A stretch of 64,000 nt of DNA from Ahaetulla prasina. Lineage: Eukaryota > Chordata > Lepidosauria > Squamata > Colubridae. Both the position numbers and the translations under genes were made by a program. Where the stretch lies: contig NC_080548.1 of assembly GCF_028640845.1 (NCBI RefSeq), forward strand, positions 12,357,814 through 12,421,813, in the 5' to 3' direction. Below, piece by piece: positions 20,299 through 31,475 of this stretch; within the stretch, counting starts at the first letter, position 1; every line of letters starts with the position of its first letter. Under the pieces are notes generated by a model that saw only the letters and a list, made by a program, of their open reading frames with translations, was not told the origin of the DNA and made no database searches.

Positions 20299-20433
20299 CA
20301 GGGGTCTCCAACCTTGGCAACTTTAAGACTTGTGGACTTCAACTCCCAGAACTCCTCAGCCAGCTTTGCTGGTTGAGGAACTCTGGGAGTTGAAGTCCAC
20401 AAGACTTAAAGTCGCCATGGTTGGAGACCCCTG
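20299..20433. mobile_element. Family B palindromic MITE
   Basis: Near-perfect hairpin, arms 'caggggtctccaaccttggc' and complement. Target duplications atctaatt (20291-20298) and atctaatc (20434-20441). Confidence 0.85.
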
Positions 20434-20441
20434 ATCTAATC

Positions 20442-21083
20442 CACCCATCCAAGATGCAGTTCGGTTCCAGGGGAAGGCAATGCAATAACCCTTCTGAAGC
20501 TAAATAGGAATGAGCCCCATGAGTATCAAGTTGAGAGGCTACCTGGAAACTCACCTCTGTATTTTCTTTTAAGAAAGCAAACATATCAACATGCAATCTA
20601 TACTGCTGCCTTTGGGAGAAATAAAAGACTATAAAGGTGACCAGTAAACATAATATTGGTGACATGGGGGGAAGCCTGTGCAAAGATCTCTGCATGCCGA
20701 AAATTGCTGTTACGCTTGCGAAGTGTCCCAGCTCGTTTTTACTTTTCATATTTTCTGCATATTTGTATTTTCTTCATATTTGAAGAGCGAGTAGCTGTTT
20801 CTCCTTAAGCAGCCTTTTATAAGCAGTAAAGCTGGATTTCAATGGATTCAATAAACAGCCACGCTGCAAGAGGGACATTAAACCCGAGATTCTAAGGAAT
20901 GTTGCAAAACTTCATAGAATGTTTGCATAGACCTTCTTGGAATTCTTTAACATAATTCTAAGTGTTTGGGTTCTATTTTCAGACTTTTAAAGAAATGGAG
21001 CAGTGGGAGCTTTCTCTTTGCAGAGCCAGCTGAAACAACGTGTCTATCATAAAACATCAACATCTATGGAAATTCTCAGCCCG
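20442..21083. other. Unassigned
   Basis: No gene or repeat recognised apart from AT-rich patches. Confidence 0.4.
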
Positions 21084-21970
21084 AAGGTGCTTTTTCAAAA
21101 GGCAACTGGACTTAAAAGCCAACACAGTTCTGGGCTGCATAAACAGAGGGATAGAATCAAGATCACGTGAAGTGTTAGTGCCACTTTATAATGCCTTGGT
21201 AAGGCCACACTTGGAATATTGCATCCAGTTTTGGTCGCCACGATGTAAAAAAGATGTTGAGACTCTAGAAAGAGTGCAGAGAAGAGCAACAAAGATGATT
21301 AGGGGACTGGAGGATAAAACATATGAAGAACGGTTGCAGGAACTGGGTATGTCTAGTTTAACAAAAAGAAGGACTAGGGGAGACATGATAGCTGTGTTCC
21401 AATATCTTAGGGGCTGCCACAAAGAAGAGGGAGTCAGGCTGTTCACCAAAGCACCTGAGGGTAGAACAAGAAGCAATGGGTGGAAACTGATCAAAGAAAG
21501 AAGCAACTTAGAACTAAGGAGAAATTTCCTGACAGTTAGAACAATTAATAAGTGGAACGACTTGCCTTCAGAAGTTGTGAATGCTCCAACACTGGAAATT
21601 TTTAAGAAAATGTTGGATAACCATCTGACTGAGATGGTATAGGGTTTCCTGCCTGGGCAGGGGGTTGGACTAGAAGGCCTCCAAGGTCCCTTCCAACTCT
21701 GATGTTATGTTATGTTACCTTATTTTGCTTGAAGACATTTCGCTTCTCACCTAAGAAGCTTTTTCAGTTCTGACTGAATGGTGGAAGATGGAAGGATTTG
21801 TATTCCTTGCGGTCATCTGTTCATTAGCATCCTTTCAGAAAGGAAATTATAGGCGATATAAATCCTTCCATCCTTTACCGTTGAGTCAGAACTGAAAAAA
21901 GCTTCTTGGATGAGAAGCAAAATGTCTTCAAGGAAGAGCAAAGTCAAAATGCCTTTTGAAAAAGCACCTT
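21084..21970. mobile_element. Foldback element with CR1 inserted
   Basis: Perfect 21 bp inverted termini: aaggtgctttttcaaaaggc(a) at 21084-21104 and its complement at 21950-21970. Inner inverted arms 'tttcgcttctcacctaagaa' and 'ttcttggatgagaagcaaaa' lie either side of a ~120 bp centre. A CR1 copy occupies 21112-21719 in the left arm. A second copy is at 22957. Non-coding, superfamily unknown to me. Confidence 0.65.
21112..21719 (+). pseudogene. CR1 LINE, ORF2 C-terminal ~180 codons
   Basis: Reads 'LKANTVLGCINRGIESRSRE', 'VRPHLEYCIQFWSPRCKKDV', 'RRTRGDMIAVFQYLRGCHKE', 'RNFLTVRTINKWNDLPSEVV'. This is the part of CR1 ORF2 after the reverse-transcriptase core. The frame is intact from its 5' truncation to a TAG near 21642, so it is fairly young. 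The 3' UTR ends 'cttccaactctgatg' with (TTATG)3. The copy has no YxDD box and cannot act alone. Confidence 0.9.
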
Positions 21971-22332
21971 TACTAAATCTGCACTACTATTAGACTTCTC
22001 ATTGTTCCCATCACCCATCTCCTCCCACTTATGACTGTATGACTGTAACTTTGTTGCTTGTATCCTTACGATTTATATTGATATTGTTTCCCAATTGCTT
22101 ATTTGTAACCTATGACTATCATAAAGTGTTGTATCTTATGATTCTTGATGAAGGTATCTTTTCTTTTATGTACACTGAGAGCGTATGCATCAAGACAAAT
22201 TCCTTGTGTGTCCAATCACACTTGGCCAATAAAAAAATTCAATTCAATTCAATTCAATGCAATGCAATGCAATGCAATGCAATGCTATGCTATGCTATGC
22301 TATGCTATGCTATGCTATGCTATGCTATGCTA
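21968..22332 (+). mobile_element. CR1/L3 LINE 3' UTR and its evolved pentamer array
   Basis: 3' UTR landmarks: 'actaaatctgcactactatt', 'tatgtacactgagagcgtat', 'ccaatcacacttggccaata'. In three other copies here this end is followed by (ATTCT)n. Here from 22235 it is AATTC units, then AATGC, then TATGC to 22332, a graded series of pentamers. Confidence 0.8.
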
Positions 22333-22385
22333 TTCTTTGGGACAATCATGACCTGGTTGACTGAGAATCTCCATAGACATTAGTG
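22333..22385 (-). mobile_element. Foldback-element fragment
   Basis: 'gacaatcatgacctggttga … gagaatctccatagacat' is the reverse complement of the sequence that starts the foldback copy at 22957. Confidence 0.5.
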
Positions 22386-22955
22386 TTCACATTAGTGTTG
22401 CCTTTTGCAAAAGCACCTTTGGGATAAAACACTAATGTGTAACTTGCTCTTCCTGTGCATAGTTCCTGGGCAGCTGAGTTTCACTTCTCTCAGTCTTTTC
22501 AGTTTTAAGGAAGTGGATATTTCATGCACGCATTTCAAGCTGTGTTATTGACATGAAACATGTCTTAGCCACACCTCTGTTGGAATTAGCTAGGCTAGTT
22601 CCCATCCAGCTTTCCCACAATATCCCTCCAATCATTATGTTGTTTTAGCTAGAAGTGTGTGAGAACCATGCCTTCCCTCAAGGTTTCTTTCCAAGGTCTT
22701 GTCCCTCCAACTGCACATTCCTAAGCAGACTTCAGATTCTAAGACACCACAACATCTTTGGATGTTTACAGCATGCTGAAATCTTGAAGCAGGTGCTGGT
22801 AGAAGGCTGATGGAATTGAAGTTTAAAACAGGAATTGGAGGCCTGTTGTTTTTCTAGAAGAAAAGTTTCTTTGGATGATCAATGGTTTTGTTCCCTGACA
22901 CACTACATTGTAGGCAGGATTCCTCGGGCTGAAGAAGCCATCGGAGCTAAATGTC
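22386..22955. other. Unassigned
   Basis: Near 22419 'gccttttgcaaaagcacctt' echoes the foldback terminus. Otherwise nothing recognised. Confidence 0.4.
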
Positions 22956-22956
22956 T

Positions 22957-23585
22957 ATGAAGATTCTCAATCATCCAGGTCATGGTTGTCCCAAAGGGGT
23001 TTTTCCAAAAAAAGCAACTGGACTGTCTTGGTTTTATTTTTCTCCTTGAAAACGTTTTGCTTCTCATCCAAGAGCAGGGGTGCTATTCAGCAGGTTCTGA
23101 CAGGTTCTGGAGAACTGGTAGCGGAAATGTTGAGTAGTTCGGAGAACTGGCAAACACCACCTCTGGCTGCCCCCAGAGTAGGGCGGGAATGGAGATTTTG
23201 CAGTATCCTTCCCCCAAGAATGGGGTGGGAATTGAGATTTTGCAGTATCCTTCCCCCAGGAGTGGGGTGGGAATGGAGATTTTGCAGTATCCTTCCCCTG
23301 GAGTGGGATGGGAATGGAGATTTTGCAGTATCCCTCCCCCCAGGAGTGGGGTCAGAATGGAGATTTTGCAGTATCCTTCCCCTGCCATGCCCACCAAGCC
23401 ACAACACGCCCACCAAGCCATGCCAATAGAACCGGTAGTAAGAAAATTTGAATTCCACCACTGTCGAAGAAGCTCATCCAGAACTGAAGAAGCTTCTTGG
23501 ATGAAAAACAAATCATTTTCAAAGGGCAGGGGGGGGAACCACCAAGAAAGTCCAGTTGCCTTTTGGAAAACATCTTTGCGACAAC
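22957..23585. mobile_element. Foldback element with family A MITE inserted
   Basis: Left arm holds 'caactggactgtcttggttt' and 'cgttttgcttctcatccaag'. Right arm holds 'gaagcttcttggatgaaaaa' and 'accaagaaagtccagttgcc'. The arms pair. The family A element at 23075-23463 sits at the centre of the hairpin. Confidence 0.65.
23075..23463 (+). mobile_element. hAT-like MITE, family A, expanded
   Basis: Longest uninterrupted A copy. It has five tandem ~42 bp units of 'gggaatggagattttgcagt'-type sequence where others have one or two. Flanks tccaagag and tcgaagaa agree at 6/8. Confidence 0.8.
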
Positions 23586-23699
23586 TCATTGCAGAAAGAT
23601 GAAGGAGTGGGCAAGAGATGTAGAATGAAGGGTGATATTCCTATCTCAGATTCCTAGGCCCTGACCCTCATGTAGAAGGAGGGCTACTATAAATGATTT

Positions 23700-23790
23700 T
23701 ATTTATTTATTTATTTATTTATTGCATTTGTATACCGCCCTTCTCCCGAAGGATTCAGGGCGGTTTACAGCCAATTTAAAAGATACAATA
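23700..23790 (-). mobile_element. L2/SINE 3' tail with (TTTA)n
   Basis: (TTTA)n followed by 'tataccgcccttctcccgaa ggattcagggcgg', the antisense of the tail seen at 47640. Confidence 0.7.
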
Positions 23791-24258
23791 AACACACATT
23801 AAAAACAGACTAAAATTTATATAAATAATGGCCAAAATATTTAAATATTTTTAAATGACTTTTAAAAATATTTTGAAAAATGGCTTATTATGTGAACGAA
23901 ATGGTTTCTTGACTATTATTGCTCTAATGGCAAAAATACGTTTATGTGAGGGAGTTTTCCATCACCATAACTAACTTGAGGAGAACTGTCTCCATACATC
24001 CCTCGTTGATGAGGCGAGAAACGCACAGATTAGACTGCCTAACCCTGATTATACAACATCGGGTGTGGTTGGAAAAAAAGACATCCATCTTTTGTCTTCA
24101 GAACAAATTATTAATCCCTTCCCCTCCACAGGTAGGCCTTTAAATGCGCCTTTCAAGTTCTCTAAGATTTAAAAGAAAATAAACTTAGCCACTTAGTTTT
24201 CTATTTCTGACAACGGTTCCAAAAATTAAAACATTCAAAACGGGGAATTCCTTAGACC
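23791..24258. other. Unassigned
   Basis: AT-rich then mixed. No gene or repeat recognised. Confidence 0.4.
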
Positions 24259-24393
24259 CAGGGGTCCCCAACCTTGGCAACTTTAAGCCTGGTGGACTTC
24301 AACTCCCAGAATTCCCCAGCCAGCAAAGCTGGCTGGGGTATTCTGGGAGTTGAAGTCCTCCAAGCTTAAAGTTGCCAAGGTTGGAGACTCCTG
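24259..24393. mobile_element. Family B palindromic MITE
   Basis: Full hairpin with 'caggggtccccaaccttggc' left arm. Possible target duplication ccttagac/ccatagac with one base offset. Confidence 0.8.
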
Positions 24394-24547
24394 CCATAGA
24401 CGTTGGTTTATTTCCATTTTAAAATTAGACATCTTGCTGTCCTTCCATCGGATTCCCAGAGCAATTTTCACCTGCTAGACTTCTAGGTAGTTTACCTAGA
24501 TACAGCTAGGGACCAGATCAAGCTGTGAACATCATGTGGCTCTACAG

Positions 24548-24682
24548 CAGAGGCCTTCAAACTTGGCAGCTTTAAGACTTGTGGACTTCAACTCCCAGAA
24601 TCCAACAGCCAGCCTAGCTGGCTGGAGAATTCTGGGAGTTGAAGTCCACAAGTCTTAAAGCTGCCAAGTTTGAAGGCCTCTG
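24548..24682. mobile_element. Family B palindromic MITE, variant
   Basis: Arms 'cagaggccttcaaacttggc' and complement. Near-perfect hairpin. Flanking duplication not clear. Confidence 0.75.
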
Positions 24683-25066
24683 CGCTAGATCGTGACAACC
24701 TTGAAATGAGGTCAAGGGAGAAGAAAGAACCGTGTTGTGGCACGAAGACTTGCTGATTTATTGTGGCAGAGACATCCATAGATTTCACCCACTTCTTCAG
24801 ACGCACGGCTCTCTCCTGAGCTGTAAGCGTCTGTACATTAGGTACCCACTGTTCAGTTGGGAAGGTGTTGCAAAAGCGCAGGGCCTGTGCCACGAAGGTA
24901 GGAATCCTACATCACTCTTAGGCGAAGGGCCAGGTCTCTGGAGAAGGCTCAAGTGCTGGGAAAGGTGAGCAGGAGTGAGATGGATGGACTCAGTTATAGT
25001 GGCAATAAGGACACTGTTGGAGGACAAGGTTAGGGACAGATGAGAGGGAGATGAAATGATAGATGA
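24683..25066. other. Unassigned, possible old repeat
   Basis: Antisense of 24720-24860 ('gaagaagtgggtgaaatct … caataaatcagcaagtcttc … gccaca') loosely recalls a vertebrate repeat whose end reads GAAGTGGG…AATAAAT…GTTAGTC…GGTGCCAC. That is from memory and weak. A 101-codon frame over it has no domain I can name. Confidence 0.3.
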
Positions 25067-25067
25067 C

Positions 25068-25147
<80 letters not shown>

Positions 25148-25277
25148 CCTATCATCTATTTATCTATCTATCTATCTATCTATCATCTATCTATCTATCT
25201 ATCTATCTATCATCCATTCATCCATCATCTTTCTTGCTATCATCTTTCTCTCTCATCATCATCTCTCTCACTGTCTG

Positions 25278-25335
<58 letters not shown>

Positions 25336-25435
25336 ATCATCTATCATCTATCATCTATCATCTATCATCTATCAACTATCATCTATTTATCCACACATAT
25401 CATCTATCTATCCATCTTCAACACATAATACATTT
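25067..25435 (+). repeat. (TATC)n array, Bkm-like
   Basis: About 370 bp of ATCT units, the GATA repeat read on this strand, interrupted by ATC and TTTC variants. Apparent 'SIYLSIYL' ORFs are artefacts. Confidence 0.95.
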
Positions 25436-26437
25436 CTTCACTGGAGTGCTCATTCTCTCCGATTCCCAAAGAATCAAATGCCTGGGCACCTGATCCCTAC
25501 CTTGACACTTTGCAAAACCAATGTCCCAAGCAATGTTTCACACTAGTTTCCCACATTTCCTCATCTCAATTGTTCCACCCCATAAACTCCACGGGGTAGG
25601 TTGGGCTGAGAGGCAGTGAGTGGCCCAAAGTCATCTTGTCCTGATCCAACACCTTAATCAGCAAAGCATTCAACAGGTATCAAAAGATAAAAAGTTTCCG
25701 GAGAAGTGACTTCCTTCAGTCCCAACATTTATTCTTTACCCTAATTATAAGGGGTGGGGTGGGGTGGAGTGGCAATCAAATTCTGGGAGAAAATGTGCGG
25801 TGGAATGCAGCGCATTTCCCAACAGTCGAGTCAAAAAAAACCCACTGTGCCTTATTTCCCATCCCAGGCTTGGAAATTGCCTCCAGAAGCTGTGTCTTTT
25901 CACAAACATCTCAGAAAGAATAAGGCTTGCTGATGGAGCAGATTCCACGCCAAGCTGGGAGCTTCTCCAGTGGCAATCAGGATTAATTGTCAGCCCTTCC
26001 AGAGAGGAAATTTTCCTTGTTAATTCAATGGAGGCAAATTGTAGCTCTTGGGAAAAAATAGAAAAAAGGAAAAAGAAAAGGACACTTTAATTGGTGAATA
26101 CAAAAGCAACAGCCCTATGTGGTATGCCACACCGGAAGTTCACACACCCTTGTGTCCTATCATTAGTGATTTCAAAATAGCCCCAGCTGTTTACTCACGC
26201 AGGCCAATAACATGTTTATGTTTCTTCATATATTCATATACATACATTTTTTTAAAAATTCCACATAGTTCCAAACAAGGATAAGAATAGAAGAAAGACT
26301 GAATAGTCTTAAATGGGAATTGTAGGGAATCACAGGAATACATTTCTTGGTTTTCAAGGTTTTGGAAATCTGGAATTTTTTCTTCTTCTTAAAATATCCG
26401 TGCTTTGCTAAATCAATGTAAAGGAGGGGAAGAATTA
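25436..26437. other. Unassigned 1 kb
   Basis: Only a short (GGGGT)n at about 25751-25768 stands out. No coding or repeat family recognised. Confidence 0.4.
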
Positions 26438-26438
26438 A

Positions 26439-27080
26439 ATACAGGTAGTCATCAACAATCATTCATTTAGTGACCATTTGAAGTTACAGTGGCACTGAAA
26501 AAAAGTTGACTTATGATTGTTTTTCACACTTGTAAAGGTTGCAGTGTTCCCATGGACCATGGACCAGGGTTGAAATCCAGCAGGTTCTGACGGGTTCTGG
26601 AGAACCGGTAGCGGAAATTTTGAGTAGTTCGTAGAACCGGCAGATACCACCTCTGGCTGGCCCCAGAGTTGAGTGGGAATGGAGATTTTGCAATATCCTT
26701 TCCCCCAGGAGTGGGGAGGGAATGGAGATTTTGCAGTATCCTTCCCCTGCTATGCCCACCAAGCCATGCCCACCAAGCCACACCATGCCCACCAAGCCAC
26801 GCCCACAGAACCAGTAGTAAAAAAAAATTGGATTTCACCACTGCCGTGGACCATGGAGTAAAATTTGGGCAGTTGGCAACTAGCATGTATTTATGATGGT
26901 TACAGTGTCCTGGGGTCGTGCGAACTCCTTTTGTGACCTTCTGACAAGCAAAGCCAATTGACAACCATGTTCCTAACTTCAACACTGCAGTGCTTCACTT
27001 AACAACTCTGGCAAGAAAGGTTGTAAAATGGGACGAAGCTCGCTTGACACCTGTCTTGATTAGCAACGGAAAATTTTGAT
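26439..27080. mobile_element. Mariner/Tigger-like MITE, family E, with A insertion
   Basis: Left end 'acaggtagtcatcaacaatc', then 'ttagtgaccatttgaagtta'. After the A element it continues with 'tttatgatggttacagtgtc' and 'cacttaacaac'. Collinear with the full copy at 29869. Confidence 0.65.
26565..26843 (+). mobile_element. hAT-like MITE, family A
   Basis: Target duplications ccatggac (26557-26564) and ccgtggac (26844-26851). Two internal units. Inserted in a family E MITE. Confidence 0.85.
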
Positions 27081-27188
27081 TTAATAGATTTTACCCCAAG
27101 TCCACCAATCAAGATCCCTACCGGTAGGATTTCCCTTCTTGTTAGTCTGCAACATCTATAAACCGTTTTGCTTTTCCATTGTAAAGTA

Positions 27189-27445
27189 AAAAAACAGAAT
27201 AACAGAGTTGGAAGGGCCCTTCTAGAACTTCTAATCCAACCCCTGGTTCAAGCAAGAGACCCATTCCGAACAAATGGTTGTCCATGGTTGTCTAGTGGTG
27301 GAGCACCCACAACTTCTGAAGGCAAGCCGTGTCACTGATTAATTGTTCTAAATGTCAGGACGATTCTCCTTAGTTCTGGGTTGATCCTTTCCTTGATTAG
27401 TTTCCATCCAATGCTTCTTGTTCTGTTCTGGTTGAGAGGCAAATC
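27189..27445 (-). mobile_element. CR1 LINE 3' end
   Basis: 'cagaataacagagttggaag' then antisense 'LPSEVV'/'NLEL' region to 'ccatccaatgcttcttgttc'. Truncated. Confidence 0.8.
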
Positions 27446-28245
27446 TTACAGGGAAGGTGGGCAGAGCTTCAAATGTATGGTGTGGTTGCCATCTTGACTT
27501 TTTTGACCACCACCCTGCAGAACTCCTGCAAGCTAGGCTCTTATTCTTTTGCACCTGTTTGGAAGAAGAGTCTCTGAAGGACAGGGAATTAATGTGGATA
27601 CTCTTTTTTTTTTTTTTTTGGCTTTTGTGCAAAAATTTCCTTTTGTCCAGCTCACAGCAGGACTCCTTTAGCCTGTCCAAGAAGCTCCATGGTTGGTTCT
27701 GCTTTCTTTCTTCCAATGGCAAACGACCTCCCATTAGGGTGAAATTAAATGACCCCCACATTAGGTCTAATTTAAAGGCTAACCTTTCTATTCAACTGGT
27801 AACAAAAGCCATCAGAAGTCAACAAACGGTGACCACACACAATTGGTAACCTGTGCATCTTGGACATCTGCCCAGCTTCCTCTTAATCACCTGTATCTCT
27901 CTTCTGGAAGGGGGGTGGGTAGGGCTTTAAGGAGGACTAATTATGGCAATTTGACAAATGTCAATGATATTTGGGGCTGAGGAATGCAGGTGTCCAGATG
28001 CGTGTTAGTTTTTATACCTAGAGATACCAAATGGCCAGAAGCAAGAGAGGGAGAGGGATCCTTTAGTACCTGTGTGCAGGTAGTGAAGACAGGTGCAAAA
28101 GGCTCCTGGGTTGTCTTCTTACATAGAAGAAAAGATGTCAGAATGGGATGTCACACCTGGGGAAACTCCTTCCTTGTGACGATTTAAAAATGCTGCCTTT
28201 AGATGGATCTGGCTACCCCGTGTGTAATCTATCATTCAAAGAATA
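27446..28245. other. Unassigned
   Basis: A 16-base T run near 27604. No gene or repeat family recognised. Confidence 0.4.
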
Positions 28246-28720
28246 TTAAAAAAAAGAGAGAGGGAGAAGGGGAGGGGAGGGGAGGGAAGGAAATGAGACA
28301 AGAGGAAGCAGGAGGAGGAGGAGGAGGAAGGAAGGAAGGAAGGGAAGGAAGAAGAAAGAAAGAAGGGAGGGAGGCAGGCAGGCAGGGAAGCAGGCAGGCA
28401 GGGATGCTATTCAGCAGATCCTGACAGGTTCTGGAGAATCAGTAGCAGAAATTTTGAGTAGTTCGGAGAACCTGCAAATACCACTTCTAGCTGGCTCCAG
28501 AATGGGGTGGGAATGGAGATTTTGCGATATCCTTCCCCCAGGAGTGGGGTGGGAATGGGGATTTTGCAGTATCCTTCCCCTGCCACACCCACCAAGTCAC
28601 GCCACACCCACCAAGCCACGCCCACAGAACCGGTAGTAAAAATATTTGAATTCCACCACTAGAAGGAGGGAGGGAAGAAGGGAGAAAAAAGGAAGGAGGG
28701 AAAGGGAGGGGAGGAAAGTA
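28246..28720. repeat. Purine-rich low-complexity tract split by a MITE
   Basis: GGAA/GGGA/GGCA units before and after the family A element at 28399-28661. The tract continues on both sides, so the MITE landed inside it. Confidence 0.85.
28399..28661 (+). mobile_element. hAT-like MITE, family A
   Basis: Starts CAGGGATGCTATTCAGCAG and ends GAATTCCACCACTa. Two internal units. The target duplication cannot be judged in the simple repeat. Confidence 0.75.
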
Positions 28721-29455
28721 AAATAAAGATTATTGTGAGCTAATTTTGCATGCAACCCTACTGTTAAATTAAAACCAAATCAGGCACATGTCAGTACACA
28801 AAATTCACAACTCTAATTTGGCTATGTTTGCACTATACTACATACTGCCTTATACACTTCAAAGCCAAGCAGCTGCCTTTGTACACTGTTGTAACCACCA
28901 AATCTGAGGATGGGGATCACAAGAGTGAACCTGCGCTGTATGAAAAGGAAGAAAAAAAACCCATTTCCCACCACAAACTGGCCTTCTGTGTAGGGCTACT
29001 TACTGTCCCCCAAAACACAGTGAAATGAAACTTTGAAGAACAGGGAAACCCTGCAGAGTTCCCAGAGAAGACGGGGAAGATGAAAGCTGCCATGATGAGG
29101 TGTCATTGGCCCATCAGGAGATGCTCTCCATAAGGCCCAACTTGGCAGTGGATGGGATGGATAGGATGATCAACTGTTCAACTGCTCCCTGCACTTCATA
29201 GGAAACCAGATTTTGTAAGTGCCCTGCATAAATTGTGTTAACTTCTTACATCAACTGCTCATCTGGGCAGGAGGAGAGGCAACCTGGGATGGGGCAAGGA
29301 GGAGGAGGAGGAGAAGAAGTGAAGATGGTGAAAACATGATAAATAGTTTCGCCTTGTTGACTGTCACATGATTGCTGCAGGACACAAAGTTATTTCATCA
29401 CCAGGCCCGATTGTGTTACTGTGCCTTCAGCATCTTCATATTTGTGACGCTAAAA
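28721..29455. other. Unassigned
   Basis: No gene or repeat recognised. Confidence 0.4.
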
Positions 29456-29702
<247 letters not shown>

Positions 29703-29830
29703 AAATTATGAGTTGCATGATTTTAACATGGTATGTGGCAGGATTCCCACAATGTTGCTGCACCCTGGGCTGCCCATACAAGTGACCCCGATGGGCGGCC
29801 AACCTTAGCTTCCCATCCCAGTTCTATGAA

Positions 29831-29869
29831 GTAGTTTGCACAAAATGAAGAAACTTTTGTGCAAACTAC
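29831..29869. repeat. Perfect 15 bp hairpin beside a MITE
   Basis: gtagtttgcacaaaa (29831-29845), a 9-base loop, and the exact complement ttttgtgcaaactac (29855-29869). It directly abuts the left end of the family E element. Confidence 0.8.
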
Positions 29870-30251
29870 AGGAAGTTCTTGACTTACAACAGTTCATTTA
29901 GTGACCATTCAAAGTTACAACGGCACTGAAAAAGTGACTTATGAACATTTTTCACACTTACGACCATTGCTGCATCCCCAGGGTCATGTGATTTACATTC
30001 GTGTGCTCGAGACCTGTTTCACATTTATGACAGTTGCAGTGTCCCGGAGTCACGCGATCCCCTTTTGTGACTTTCTGATGAGCAAAGTCAATGGGGAAAA
30101 CAGATTCACTCAACAATCATGTTGCTAACTTAAGAACTGTGGTGATTCACTTAACAAATATGGTGAGAGAAAAGTCATAAAACGGGGCAAATTTCACACT
30201 TAGCAACATAAATGTGGAGTTCAATTGTGGTCATACATTGAGGACTACCTG
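29869..30251. mobile_element. Mariner/Tigger-like MITE, family E, full length
   Basis: Type copy: left end CAGGAAGTTCTTGACTTAC, right end TTGAGGACTACCTG, flanked by TA on both sides (29867-29868, 30252-30253). TA duplication and the outer inverted repeat suit the mariner/Tigger group. No transposase ORF. Confidence 0.7.
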
Positions 30252-30253
30252 TA

Positions 30254-30582
30254 GCTGGAAGGTAACTTAGGAATTGGGAAATATTTCTCTGTCCACTTTA
30301 CAGTTCCTTTTCATGCCATTTCCTGAAACGACCGGTTTTTCTATTACTATAGTCTTCCAATTTTAGAGTTCACGCATTAGGGTTTGACTGGGCTGTACCG
30401 GCTATTTCTAGATTTGTAAGTATATCGGGACATCTCCAAAGAGGTGTGTCTCTATCTCTCAAGAGAATATTTGGCTGATCAGAACTGACTGATCCTGGTT
30501 CATTAAATGATCAGAGGCAGGTCTTAGTCTGTTGATATTAAACAGCTAACTAGCATTTTCTCCCTAATTGTACTAGCCATAG
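30254..30582. other. Unassigned
   Basis: No gene or repeat recognised. Confidence 0.4.
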
Positions 30583-31295
30583 CACTTAGATTTATATACC
30601 GCTTCATAATGTTTTACACAGCCATCTCTAAGCAGTTTACAGAGCCAGGATATTGACCTCCAACAATCTGGGTCTTCATTTTACCCACCTTGGAAGGATG
30701 GAAGGCTGAGTCAACCTTGAGCCAGTCAGGATCGAACTCCAGCCAAAATGTGAAAGCAGACAGAAATAAAGATCCAAGAGAGGAATAGGGGAGGCAAGCT
30801 AAGAAACGAACAATTAAAGTGTTAAAGCGGGTAAGAGATGATGGTTAAAAAGGGAATATGTTTAAATACGGTAGTGGCATAATCAAAGTTAGAATAGGGA
30901 TGGAAAACAGAGAGAGGGGGATTAATATAAGCTTGTTAAAAAGTAATAAATATGATTAATAATATTTTATTTGTATTAAAAGGTATGACACTTAGAATAG
31001 GGTGATTGGCATAGAAATGACACATGGAAATATTGAATGATTAAATAATGAAAGATTATAATTTAATAAAAATATGTGTATTATTACAAGGATTATATAA
31101 GCTTGTTAAATGGAACAATTATGATTAATACTATTTTATTTGTATTAAAATGTCTGACACTCAGGTGCCATACTGTTCATGCACTGATACGTTTGTAAAA
31201 AAAAAACTTTTTTAAAAAAGGATCAAACTCCAAGCTGTGGGCAGAGTTTGCCTGCAACACTCCATTCTAACCACTGCACCACCAGGACTAAGGAA
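30583..31295 (-). mobile_element. tRNA-derived SINE split by L1
   Basis: Antisense SINE body 'gtcttcattttacccacctt' and 'ggaaggctgagtcaaccttg' up to about 30745, then L1. The tRNA-like head resumes at 31220 ('ggatcaaactcc … ccactgcaccacc'). The two halves overlap by the target duplication ggatc(g/a)aactcca. Confidence 0.7.
30746..31219 (+). mobile_element. L1 LINE 3' UTR with internal duplication
   Basis: A-rich non-coding L1-type 3' UTR ending in A/T homopolymers. The stretch 'ataagcttgttaaa…attttatttgtattaaaa…gacact' occurs twice, about 160 bp apart (near 30928 and 31096). Flanked by a 13-16 bp near-identical duplication of SINE sequence, proof of insertion. Confidence 0.6.
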
Positions 31296-31314
31296 AGGAG
31301 GGGAGAAATAGCAA

Positions 31315-31475
31315 TAGCAATACCACTTAGACTTATATACCACTTCACAGTGCTTTACAGCCCTCTCTAAGCAGTTTACAGAGTCAGCATATTTGCCCCC
31401 AATAATCTGGGTCCTCATTTTACAGACCTCAGAAGGATGGAAGGCTGAGTCAACCTTGAGTCGGTCAGACTAGAA
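31315..31475 (-). mobile_element. tRNA-derived SINE, antisense
   Basis: 'cagtgctttacagccctctc', 'gggtcctcattttacagacc', 'ggaaggctgagtcaaccttg'. Same family as the element split at 30583; tRNA head mostly lost. Confidence 0.7.

Noticed and set aside
21890..21935. Hammerhead ribozyme-like 'ggatgagaagc…' near foldback arms
   Set aside because: Suggestive of CUGANGA…GAAA, but the conserved boxes are not complete in any copy and the flanking stems do not form.
24588..24893. 101-codon minus-strand frame as a possible exon
   Set aside because: Half of it is a family B MITE and the rest loosely resembles an old repeat end. No splice sites support it.
25056..25493. Hydrophobic 145-codon frame resembling a membrane protein
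   Set aside because: It is a (TATC)n microsatellite giving SIYL repeats. The same applies to 41315-41713.
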